Below, in pieces: positions 45,001-54,131 of a stretch of 64,000 bases of DNA (the stretch's first letter is position 1; each line of letters opens with the position of its first letter). Origin of the DNA: Lumbricus rubellus. Lineage: Eukaryota; Annelida; Clitellata; Crassiclitellata; Lumbricidae. The position numbers and the translations under genes are program-made. The notes below the pieces were generated by a model. It worked only from the letters and a program-made list of their open reading frames with translations. It was not told the origin of the DNA and did not search any database. The stretch lies in contig OX243822.1 in the NCBI GenBank assembly GCA_945859605.1, forward strand, positions 9,972,966 through 10,036,965. Reading direction: 5' to 3'.

Positions 45001-48000
45001 AAGGCAAATTAAGTTAACCACTTCTGGTGTTGATTATAAATTGGGTAAGCAATAGGTCACACATCACCTAATATCATAAGTCAAATTTCTGTCTGCATAC
45101 TAGGTCAGACATGAGTAAACATTATGGTCAACGTATATTGGCTTATTTTGCGTAATCTGTGCAGTATTGCATAGAACTGGACACAATTAAACTGTATATA
45201 ATTAAATTGATAACATTAAAGAAAATATCAAATAATACGTTGATGTCTTTTGCATAACAGGAAAACTGGATTTAACCAGACAGTAAGTTAAACCTAATTT
45301 AATATTATGAATTTAATATCGTAAAAACCAAACATACACCGTGGTTCAAAAAAACTAAGCCAAATTGTTTTTCATATATCTCTGATGCCTGATAACATAT
45401 CACGCTAAAATTTTCCAATTATTTAGAGAAGTGGACCAAGAATATGATTCCAAAATTTCAAGAGATAAAATTGAACGGATAAAAAGATATGAATCTTTCA
45501 ACTTCATATGCCAAAATTGCAGTTTACAAGCAATTTTCTGCCAGATTCAGTAAAAAGTAAGCTAAACTGTTTTTTTTAAATCTCCAATGCCTGATAAGTA
45601 ATCATACCAAAATTTCCAGATATTTAGAGGATTGAACCAAGAATAGGATTCCAAAAATATCATGTCATAAATTTGAACGGATAGAAAGATATGAATATTT
45701 AAACTTGATCTCCAGAAATGTCTGTTTTCAGCAAGTCTGTTATGGTGTTCGTTGCGGTTTCCATGCTTGATAGTTCCAAATTTTGGTCTTCAGGGATGAT
45801 GAAGTAAAATTAATTAATTATAAAGTGTGGAGCGTGATGTAAGACCAAATCTACCAAACAACAATCCATGATATAAACGATCTGAAGCAACCAGCGCTTG
45901 TTGGAAGTGTGGAAAGGCCTGGACCAGAGGATAATCGACGATGCTGTTGCGTTATGCATGGCGCCAGCGCTTCCAGGCTTGCGTGCAAGCAGGAGGACAT
46001 TTTGAGCATCTTAATTAATTAAATATTAAAACCATACAGTTGGAATCATATTGTTAGTTCAATTCTCTACATATCTGGAAAATTTTAGAATGATTAATCA
46101 TCAGGCATTAGAGATATAAGAAAACATTTAATTAAATCTGACAGAAAATTGCTTGTAAACTGAAATTTTGGCATATGAAGTTTAAAAATTCATATCTTTT
46201 TAACCGTTCAACTTTGTCTCATGAAATTTTGGAATCATATTCTTGGTCCACTTCTCTAAATATTTGGAATATATTAGCTTGATATGTCATCAGGTATTTG
46301 AGATATATGCAAAACAATTTGGCTTAGTTTTTTTTGAACCACGGTGATTTATATATTTTTGAAAGCATAAATAAGTACAACTATTAATAAAATTTAAAAG
46401 TATACAATTGGAGCAATTTCAAATAGAAATAAATTAAGATACAAATTTAATTATTAAATATTGGTATGTTCTTACCTCGTGCACATGCAGACAGCCAGGA
46501 TAATCGCGACCAGGAGCAGAATTCCAGCAACCACTCCAAGTACAATGACGGCGATATAGTAGCCTCTGTTCTCGCCAGCTGAGGCACAAAGTGGAATCGG
46601 CTCAGGGACCCATGGGACCCCGAAGGCGGCCCAGCTGACCACCACCAGGGCGCTGTCCTGACGTGGAGGCTGCCCGTCATCTTTGGCAACTACCATCATG
46701 GAGTGGGAAGAGCTGAAGTTTGAGATGAAACTGGAAGACGAATAGGTCAGGTGTCCAGTGCTGTCCACGGAAAACAATCTGTGAAATAAAATTCAGTTCA
46801 GGTATCAATTAAGGTGTTAAAAACATTTTAACTGCGTTTATTCCGAATAACTGTTCCTTTAATGCTAAGTCATTTCGTTAACACTGCGAGGTACAATGCA
46901 AGGGATATGTTATTTGGCAAAAGAAGTAGTATTGCAATAAAATGTATTTGCAGGCTGCCTGTACAGTTATTCTGTTAGTACTAAAGTTAAGATTTATGTT
47001 CCATGTTATTTGCGTTCCTGTGGCTTGTTTCAATTGCATAACTGTAGCCTACACTGTAAACGGTTGCTGTCTGTCAACCGGCTAAACTTTAAAAAACTTT
47101 CAATAAAAGGAAAATTATTATTATTGAATAATATTCTATACAACAATAAGCAATGCAAAGATGTGGAACGCAATCACGCAGTGACGTGCAGTTAGACACA
47201 TCATCGTGCAACACAGCACTGTGCATTGTGTGCAATACAGGCCTATGCAAAACAACACCATGCAATGCAATACTACGCAGTACACAATGTTATGCCACAA
47301 AGTACAGTGGTATATATTATGCAGTGCAGTGTTAATTCGGTGCAATGTAGCACAGTCCTTGCTTGTCGACTTAATGGAAGTTCACTCACGTATATAATAG
47401 TGACTCATTCATATTTTCAATGGCACTTACCCAGTCGTGTCGATCAGACGGTATGTTAAAACACTTCCCAACCCATCTCCAGCCTGGAATAGAATAGAAA
47501 ACAAGACAGAGCTGCAAATTTTAACGAATGATTATTCGAATAATCGTTAAAAATCGTATTCGATTAATTATCGGCTGATTCGAGTAAATTTGTAACTCGT
47601 TTCATGCGACCATTTGCGGAGTTGGCTAAACAATTTAGTGAACAAAGACAAGTTGAAGAATGAAGCAATAACTTTGCATTGACGGTTTGCTGGTCAGAAA
47701 AGTCGAAGATTGCGACAAATTTAACTCTCTTGTAGTTTAAAGAAACAGTTGATTGAAGATTTGCAGAATAGAAAGCGGAGTGGTTAGTAAGGCCCATATA
47801 ATCATTATTCATTCATTCATTCATTCATTTCGTGAATTTATATAGCGCCTCTTCAATAAACCTACTCAGAGGCGCTCCAAGCCCAGCCACAGCAATAAAA
47901 TAGGTTATAGGTATTAGGTAACCGTCGCTTACCTGGACCAGACCAACGTTGTTACTTGAAGTTGAGACGTTGAATGTGTAGATTGGTTGAGCAAACTGTG

Positions 48001-51000
48001 GATTATATCTGGTCGATTTCGTTACAGTCAGTATCACAACACATGTGTCGGTCTATGCAAAAAGTCAGATGTTAAAAATGACTGTATAATTTTTAAACAC
48101 AATAACGCAATACAATTCAATCAAAATAATACAAAAAAAATCGAAAAACTTATTGTTCATATATTCTGACGAGTGTATCTTAAAGCGGCGCTATATAACT
48201 TGCAATTAATATTCATTACAAAGCTGTACAATACCAATAATACGAAGACAATATAAATTATCAATCCTGTAAGCTTATCGGCATTTCTAGCACTATACGA
48301 CCATTATGTTGATTCTGATTAATAGACAAACCATTTATTTCCATATTAAAAACAGTTTTTATTTACATTATTCGAATCCTTTGCCAAGACGGAAAGGTTG
48401 TACAGTGGATTCGTTTTGTAGCTCAGTTTCTTTGCTGTTCGTATCTCGCCTCTAAATATATTAAAATAAAAAAGCATCGTTAATTAATTATTTCAGGCAT
48501 TCAGTACAAATTTGAATTAATTGAACTACAATACATGTAGGCACGCTGAAAAACACTGCACTTAAAAAAATAGCAGCCAGCAAGGGCAACAAGATGATAA
48601 TGTCAGACATGGTAGCCAGTTAGTTATAGAGTCAGACAAAGGGCTGTCATTGCGACTAAGCTTATTTCACAGGTTCGAGTTTTCCAAATCCGGAGACTGT
48701 CACTGTGTACCCGACTTAACCCTTTAAAGGGCGGTGGCCTCCTATTTGCCACCAACAGGTGGGTACCCCTAATGGGCTTAGAAATCATAATTGACACATA
48801 TCATATTCTTTTTATTTCACCAGGTGTTAGTTACAATTACCCCCCAGACAATTACCCCCATAAATGCATACATACATACATGCATACATACATAAATACA
48901 TACATACACACATACGTTTATACACTTACATATCTGCACGAATACATGCATGTTAGACAATTGTTTGTTCATCAAATGTATGCTATTATGCATGTATGTA
49001 TGTATGTATGTATGTATGTATGTATGTATGTATGTATGAATGCAATACTATGCATGCATGCATGTATGTATGTATGTGTGCATATGTATGCATATATGTA
49101 TGACACTGCTTGTGCCCATGTGTATATAAAAATATGTGTGGCTGTATGAATGTATGCATGTGTTATATGAATGTATGCATGTGCATACATACGTATGTAT
49201 TTGTGTGTATTTATACATGTATGTATGTTCGAACGTCCATGCAGACATACATGCATACATCCATACATGGCATTCATTCATTCATTCATTCATTTCGTGA
49301 ATTTATATAGCGCTTCTTCAAGAAACTACTCAGAGGCGCTCCCAGTCCAGCCACAGCTAAAATAATAGGTTTTGAGCGACTTACAAAAAGCAGGTGAATT
49401 TAGTCTAGGCATAAGTCGCAAGTTTAGTGGGAGGCCATTCCAGATAGCGGGACCCACAGAAGAAAAGGCTCGGCGCTGTCTTGTAGAAGTGCGAGCTCGA
49501 GGAACCAAAAGCTCCCCCGTTGTCGTAGAGCGAAGAGCTCGACGGGCTGCAAGGTCAGAGACAGGTCGACAAAGAATAGACAGGTATGATGGAGCACAAT
49601 CAGTAAGGCAACGCCAGACAAGTGCAGCAACTCGGTAAGAGATGCGCTGTGAAACAGGGAGCCAGTGAAGAACATCACGCATATAAGCAGAGACGGGGGC
49701 ATATTTAGGAATGCGGCCAATGAGGCGAGCAGCATATCATTACATGCATTTTTACATAGGCGCTACATACGTGCCTACATACATACGCATATCTATGCTG
49801 AATTCGGCATTGAGTATAGACTATTACATATAATATACATACATACATGCATACATACATACATACATACATACATACAAAGAAACTTACATACACACAT
49901 ACATATGTACATACATACATACATGCATACACGCATGCACATAAACTTAGATACATATTTCTGTATACTGTATTCATACATACATTCAGCATGGGGGTAG
50001 TTGTCCGGGGGTAATTGTTCGAGGGGGGGGTAAATGTATGGGGGTAATTTCCTGGGATGGGGGGAATTGTCCTGTCACCTGTGCACATAAACATTAGCCA
50101 GTCATAGCGTTTCACATTGGACTCCTAATGGGCAGTGGTCGTAATTTTGCCACATGTTGTCTGCAACGAACGGGCAGTGGCAACCAGACTGCCACTGTTT
50201 ACAAAATTAAAGATATTTTTATTACAACAATGTTTCCTTCTTGTGGTCATTTTTCTTTAATTTATTGTGTATTTACATTTGTTATAAGTGTGCGGGGCGC
50301 TTCTGCCCTTTAAAGGGTTAAAACAAGTCCTTCAGTGTCACAATTGCAATGGGCGGAGTTTGGCTTCAGTTCTTTGTGGGGGGGGGGGGGGGCAAAAATA
50401 ACTTGGACTTACGAGCGGCGCCGAGAATATTTTTTATCGACCAAATTTCTGAAGACTTTTTACCGGAAAAATTATGACCTTTTTAACCATTCGGGTGAAA
50501 TGTTGCGAAAATACTTTTTTCGGTTCTTGAAATTCTCGCGAAATTTTTTCCGCGGCCTTCTTGGGGGCCTAGCCCCCTAGCCCCTGATAATTGCCCATGA
50601 CAATTGCTAATGCTTGGTAGTTAGGTGGCTGTGTATACTAAATTTATATTAACAATAGGCCTAATAATAGCAGAATACTAAATGAGTAACAACTCCATTA
50701 GGTCTGTTACAGTATACAACTATACATAGGCCTATATACTGACGTTCGACTGTTGATGGTGAAGTCTGTAACTTGTCCGATGAAGGAGTAGATCGGCCCC
50801 TGTTGTCCTCCGTCGATCTGAAAAGACACATCAATCAACCTATCAAAGCTGACCTAATTATTGCAAATTACATAAAATTATAATGAAAATAAATATGCTA
50901 TAAAGTTATGCATCACATAAGTTATATTATGTGATCAGACAGATGTTCGCCATATCCCAGCAGATTGGTAGGCCTATTATGAAAAATTTAATAATTATTA

Positions 51001-51088
51001 TGAAAGAATATTAAGTGGAAAGCAGGTTAATATGATAATAACGCCATCTTGTTGTACCTTACATCAACTTACCATCGGTTGCCTTAAC

Positions 51089-51141
<53 letters not shown>

Positions 51142-51926
51142 TCAAATCAATCAAATCAATCAATCAATCAATCAATTAATCCATCAACCAACCAATAAAT
51201 CAATCAACAAGAATTTATAAAGTGTCCCTATTCAGATTCCCTCCCAGACCAGGCCAAGCGAAAAATTACCGTCTTCGCCTGTTGGTAAAGATTGCCTTTT
51301 CTCGCTACGCTTAGCTACATGTATTATAGAGATTGTAGCTATCTATAAATTGGGCTTGTATTTACGATTACCACGACGACAGTAGCAACGAGAGTTCCGT
51401 TGAGCGTGTCCTCGTCAACAGCGGCTGAGTAGCTGCGCTGAGTGAAGGTCATCAGCTGAGTAGATCGGACGTTCAAGCGGACAAGCGCTGCTCCATAGCG
51501 ATAAGTTTCATTGACCTTCGTCGCCTGAGGAGAAGAAAAAAAGAGGAAGCAGAGCTGCAGACTATAATAGATGATTCTAAAATAGATCGATACAGATCGA
51601 TTATATAAAATTTCAATGTGAACAGGCCAGACCAGTCACGAATTTTACTTAAGCGCTAAATAGTAGGCCTACAAGATAACGTCTAACAATGTCGCTGTTA
51701 CTACATTCTGTCTTAACATTGCTATTGTTGTTATAATCAACAGTCTATTATCTTTTCCCTGAGGTAGGCTACCGTTGTACAGGTGCATTTATTAACCGGT
51801 AGATTATTTGAGATTTCACGCTTACCTGTACTTGAAATGCAAACTGATTGGCACCGAAGATGTTGTTTACAGGTGACGTCATGATGACGCCAGTCTGGTT
51901 ATCGATGACGAAATGGGAACCATCGG
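41381..51926 (-). CDS. Cadherin-family transmembrane protein, nine recognised exons (5'-incomplete)
   Basis: Nine minus-strand exons (51926 to 41381; 1,622 nt, about 540 codons) join with matching phases at every junction. They encode parts of about three membrane-proximal cadherin repeats, a short spacer, one transmembrane helix (YYIAVIVLGVVAGILLLVAI) and a Pro/Ser-rich cytoplasmic tail. Cadherins mediate adhesion at the cell surface through calcium-rigidified repeats. Here the usual DRE and DxNDN calcium motifs are largely missing; for example the inter-repeat linkers read RLNVRSTQ and VTKSTRYNPQF. The repeats nearest the membrane may thus not bind calcium. More upstream exons must exist beyond the window or were missed. 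No EGF or laminin-G domain lies before the membrane helix, which argues against FAT-type. Orthology cannot be assigned. Confidence 0.85.
42131..42319. mobile_element. Small hAT-like MITE, CAGGGCTGTTTTTAA ends
   Basis: 189 bp from CAGGGCTGTTTTTAA to TTAAAAAGCCCTG. Flanks match only 4 of 8 bases. Lies in a cadherin intron. Related to 36791-37009 and 52693-52821. Confidence 0.65.
42320..43623. other. Cadherin intron sequence
   Basis: Contains LINE-tail fragments (AAGGCGCTACAGAAGTC near 42939; AAAGCGCCTCTTGAAATCC near 43344) and the retroposon-like stretch at 43400-43480. No further exon found. Confidence 0.4.
43624..43728 (-). CDS. Cadherin gene exon: juxtamembrane cytoplasmic segment
   Basis: 105 bp, acceptor TCTGACGCAG, donor ACCAG/GTAACC, one open frame: ARSKSNAPRPPRVTIEVDRS and on to PAFPQENT. 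It enters in phase 2 and leaves with AG, fitting exactly between the transmembrane exon and the tail exon (Arg codons at both joints). Basic and proline-rich, as expected next to the membrane. Could be an alternative exon. Confidence 0.7.
43729..45336. other. Cadherin intron sequence
   Basis: Includes the inverted LINE tail and (ATTCT)n at 44585-44775, small hairpins near 44785-44870 (CATACCTGCATA..TATGCAGGTA; TTTTCGAA..TTCGAAAA) and nothing else recognised. Confidence 0.4.
44585..44775 (-). repeat. Inverted LINE 3' tail with (AATAG)n
   Basis: TTCTATT-type repeats at 44600-44715 followed by GATAAAGTGCCTCTCACAGT are the inverse of the tail and (AATAG)n end of the LINE at 33618. Confidence 0.65.
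45337..46346 (+). mobile_element. Degraded mariner-like element in cadherin intron
   Basis: Ends CACCGTGGTTCAAAAAAACT and inverse, continuing AAGCCAAATTG. TA is at the left flank only. Long diverged inverted arms. The centre on the plus strand retains transposase-like words VMVFVAVSM (near 45745) and WRQRFQACVQAGGGHFEH (near 45965), in different frames and with stops. Confidence 0.75.
46476..46778 (-). CDS. Cadherin gene exon: end of last repeat and transmembrane helix
   Basis: 303 bp, acceptor ATTTCACAG, donor ACGAG/GTAAGA. Encodes LFSVDSTGHLTYSS, VAKDDGQPPRQDSALVVV (final strand of a cadherin repeat), a spacer with two possible Cys, the hydrophobic helix GYYIAVIVLGVVAGILLLVA and a CMCTR stop-transfer end. 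The strongest single evidence for a membrane protein here. Confidence 0.9.
46779..47430. other. Cadherin intron sequence
   Basis: No recognised feature. 47140-47340 is rich in TGCAATGCA-like words. Short frames there are not gene-like. Confidence 0.4.
47431..47483 (-). CDS. Cadherin gene exon (53 bp)
   Basis: Acceptor CTATTCCAG, donor ACTGG/GTAAGT. Reads AGDGLGSVLTYRLIDTTG with the start of the next codon. The GDG..S.LTYRL pattern is the A'-B strand region of a cadherin repeat, with GDG in place of the usual DAD. Confidence 0.85.
47801..47880 (-). repeat. Inverted LINE 3' tail with (GAAT)n
   Basis: ATTCATTCATTC, AATTTATATAGCGCCTCTTC and CTCAGAGGCGCTCC are the inverse of the LINE tail. Confidence 0.7.
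47933..48052 (-). CDS. Cadherin gene exon (120 bp)
   Basis: Acceptor TTGCATAG, donor GTCCAG/GTAAGC, phase 0 at both ends. Encodes TDTCVVILTVTKSTRYNPQF and then QPIYTFNVSTS: the last strand of one repeat, the inter-repeat linker and the first strand of the next. The linker lacks the DxNDN calcium motif. Confidence 0.85.
48367..48451 (-). CDS. Cadherin gene exon (85 bp)
   Basis: Acceptor ATATTTAG, donor AATAAT/GTAAAT. Reads GEIRTAKKLSYKTNPLYNLS and VLAKDSNN, the D-F strand region of a cadherin repeat. The LDRE motif is replaced by LSYKT. It fills exactly the gap between the exons at 50744 and 47933. Confidence 0.85.
48865..49060. repeat. (CATA)n then (GTAT)n microsatellite
   Basis: ACATACATACAT runs near 48870-48915 invert to GTATGTATGTAT near 48990-49040, forming a loose palindrome. 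A similar CATA tract is at 49835-49985. Confidence 0.85.
49271..49745 (-). pseudogene. CR1/L2-like LINE C-terminal fragment
   Basis: The minus strand reads 118 codons: LHWLPVSQRISYRVAALVWR, then PSYLSILCRPV, LLVPRARTSTRQRRAFSSVG, PAIWNGLPLNLR and LKTYYF. These are the same landmarks as at 33990-34300. The tail GGGAGCGCCTCTGAGTAGTT...GCGCTATATAAATTCACG and (GAAT)n follow. 5'-truncated; the copy sits inside the piggyBac-type element. Confidence 0.85.
50348..50599. mobile_element. hAT-type MITE, (C)AATGGGC ends
   Basis: 252 bp between exact 8-bp repeats ACAATTGC (50340-50347, 50600-50607). Left AATGGGCGGAG, right AATTGCCCATG. Interior has AAAAATTATGACCTTTTTAA and AAATTCTCGCGAAATTTTTT, a diverged shared module. 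Lies in a cadherin intron 144 bp from an exon. Confidence 0.8.
50744..50817 (-). CDS. Cadherin gene exon (74 bp)
   Basis: Acceptor TCTTTTCAG, donor CGAAC/GTCAGT. Encodes IDGGQQGPIYSFIGQVTDFT and INSR: B-C strands of a repeat with the FTINSRTGEI signature completed by the next exon. Confidence 0.85.
51085..51250 (-). repeat. (CAAT)n and inverted LINE tail
   Basis: About 25 CAAT units (51088-51180) followed by AAGAATTTATAAAGTGTCCC, an inverse, diverged LINE tail. Confidence 0.75.
51372..51524 (-). CDS. Cadherin gene exon (153 bp)
   Basis: Acceptor CTTCTCCTCAG, donor GTCGTG/GTAATC, phase 0/0. Encodes ATKVNETYRYGAALVRLNVR, then FTQRSYSAAVDEDTLNGTLV. It carries the end of one repeat, a non-canonical linker and the start of the next with the DED acidic residues. 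Confidence 0.87.
51826..51926 (-). CDS. Cadherin gene exon (101 bp), most 5' recognised
   Basis: Acceptor CGTTTTAG, donor GTACAG/GTAAGC. Encodes DGSHFVIDNQTGVIMTSP and GANQFAFQVQ: the C-E strands of a repeat with the F.ID..TG.I pattern. It needs a preceding exon ending in phase 1, which I did not find within the window. Confidence 0.85.
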
Positions 51927-52167
51927 CTAAAACGAATGCGGAAACAATATTAACAGATCTTTTATATTAAGAATCTTTATTAGATCAGAGTTTAATTATT
52001 TAGGTCATTTCATGTTAGGTTAACTTATGAATGAAAACTCAAAATATAAATTTGTATCCCTAGCCTTTGAGCGATGTTCGGGAATATTTCACATCTTGTT
52101 CGTCCTATCCACTCCCCTGCCGTCTCAATCTTCCCGAAGACAGTGTAGGTTAGTGTACTCGTCATAC

Positions 52168-52470
52168 CAAGGCCGTAGACAGTGGGGTGTTTTGGGTGTT
52201 TGAACACCCCCGAAATGGAAAATGAAGAAAAAATCTATTGCATTTTCTAGTTCGTGATGCAAAAAAACATGAAAAAGCCATGAAAAAACCCCCCAAAATG
52301 AAATAATAGATTAAATTTCGATCAGAAAAATTAAAGTTGACTAAAAAAGGTCATCATAAAATTTGGCCGATAAAAAAAGGAAATTTTTTCAGGAACTTCA
52401 GCCTCCCCAAAACTTAAATCCTGGCCGCCAGCGAAAAAAACCCCGAAATAAAATCCTGGCTACGGCCTTG
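52168..52470. mobile_element. hAT-type MITE, CAAGGCCGTAG ends
   Basis: 303 bp, ends CAAGGCCGTAGACAG and CTGGCTACGGCCTTG, exact 8-bp duplication CGTCATAC (52160-52167, 52471-52478). Interior TTGACTAAAAAAGGTCATCA is the shared module. Confidence 0.92.
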
Positions 52471-52692
52471 CGTCATACTGAGTTGAATAGGGGGCGTAGG
52501 TGGGTAGCAGAAAAACATTGGCGCATAGGCCTATTTAGTGAGCGTCCGGGTTCCCCAAATAACTAATTTTGTAAATAATATTGTTTAAACTAAACCTGCG
52601 TAGATCTACTTTGCGAATATGTCCATTGGAAACTCCTAAATGGAAAACCCCGAAGTGGGAACCCCCTGCAAATTTTCCTGGCTCTGCCCTGC

Positions 52693-52821
52693 AGGGCTGT
52701 TTTTAAGGAATTTTTAGAACTGCACAACTTCTTATTTTCCTTCACATCCTCCATGGTAAATTACTTCCAATCGGAGGAAATTAGCCTACCATTTTTTGCC
52801 AATTTTAACTGTACAGAAGTG
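52693..52821. mobile_element. Left part of a CAGGGCTGTTTTTAA-type MITE
   Basis: Colinear with 42131-42260 up to TTTTAACTGTACAGAAGTG, where the LTR element begins. The missing right part does not resume after the LTR element at 57752. Confidence 0.7.
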
Positions 52822-53515
52822 TGTAGCGAAAATGAATATAGCGCTACAACAATCGACCTGTTGACTGGAGCGTATTCCAGCCAGGTGAGAGTCAGCTGGG
52901 CGTGACTGGCGGGAACAGATGAGTTTGGCCTACAAGGGGGCGTTTTCGCGACGAATGTTCAGTTGGTCAGAAGGAACTACAAGAGTCAGTCGAGTGTGCT
53001 ATATGCTAGGGAGAAGTAAGTAAAGAATATGTTATTTGCATTTAATGATAGTAAGTAAATGGAATACTGAAATAAAGTGATATTAGTTGTAGTTAGAGAA
53101 TGGGTGTCATTTATGTGCATTAGACTAAAGTGAATTGACATTGACGAGTATAACGTTATATAGAAATAACGTAGTATTGGTTGCAGTTATGAAAGGTGTG
53201 TCATTATGTGAATTAGATTAAAGAAGTTACGAGTGTAATAATGTGATAGGTTATTAGTTGAAGTTACTGAAGTTATATCATTTATGTGAAATAGACGCAG
53301 GTAGCGGTCTATGTTTTATGAACAGGAAAATAACTCTGGACATGGAACTGTGTGTATATGAATAGGCCTATGGACAATAGGTTATATAGTTAATGTTGAA
53401 TACTTGTTTGTAAATGATGTGCTTGTAGACCCTAGCGGTCGGTGTTGGGAGAAAAGAATAAGACAACTCAGAAAAGACGAGTATTGAAGTCATTTAATAT
53501 TTCAACTTCGTCACA
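52822..53515 (+). repeat. 5' LTR (694 bp)
   Basis: TG...CA repeat. Contains AATAGGCCTATGGACAATAG and TAGACCCTAGCGGTCGGTGT near its end. Confidence 0.9.
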
Positions 53516-54131
53516 AGTGGCGAGCCTGCCAAACTTTGGCCCACATACAGACGCCTTCGAAGTCATCTTCCGTGTCCGGTTCCCGTCTACAGTCTGGCGC
53601 CAACGACGTCCGTCTGTCTTCTTCCGAGTAAGCGGTCATTCGACGAGGTCAGTCACCGTCGATCTCTGTCCCTGTCGCCGTCATTCACCGTCTTCGTCAG
53701 TCCCCGTCGACGTCAGTCCCCGTCGACGTCATTCCTCAGTCAGTTACATACAACTGCTCGTCATTCCTCAGTCAGTTACATACAACTGCTCGTCATTCCT
53801 CAGTCAGTTACATACAACTGCTCGTCATTCCTCAGTCAGTTACACACAACTGCTCGTCATTCCTCAGTCAGTTACATACAACTGCTCGTCATTCCTATTC
53901 AACGGCAGCCACCTTCTGCGTCAGTCACAGGGCCTGCGACTGCTGCCACCTTCGACGATTCCGACGGGTGTCCTTCGTCACATCTCATCTGAACATTGTG
54001 GTTCAGACCAAAGGTTTTCTCTATTCATTGTGCATTCATTGTGTATGTTCTGATATAGAAATATTGTGGCGTTCATAGTGTTTTCTGGTTTGGAAATATT
54101 TCTTCTACATTTCTGTGTGCTTAAAGTAACC
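53516..54131 (+). other. Leader of the LTR element with 32-bp tandem repeats
   Basis: Five tandem copies of a 32-bp unit (CGTCATTCCTCAGTCAGTTA with CATACAACTGCT) start at 53727, 53759, 53791, 53823 and 53855; a sixth is partial. Open frames through it are due to the repeat. Confidence 0.8.

Larger units (their letters stand above)
48720..50317. mobile_element. piggyBac-type non-autonomous element with nested LINE
   Basis: Begins CCCTTTAAAGGGCGGTGGCC and ends CTGCCCTTTAAAGGG, flanked by TTAA on both sides (48716-48719, 50318-50321). 1,598 bp including a nested LINE fragment (49271-49745) within CATA/GTAT microsatellites, and GGGGGTAATT-type repeats near 49990-50060 mirrored by AATTACCCCC near 48835-48860. 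No transposase. Located in a cadherin intron. Confidence 0.8.

Noticed and set aside
48865..49985. CRISPR-like or tandem regulatory array in the GTAT/CATA region
   Set aside because: Plain microsatellites without spacer structure, in an animal genome.
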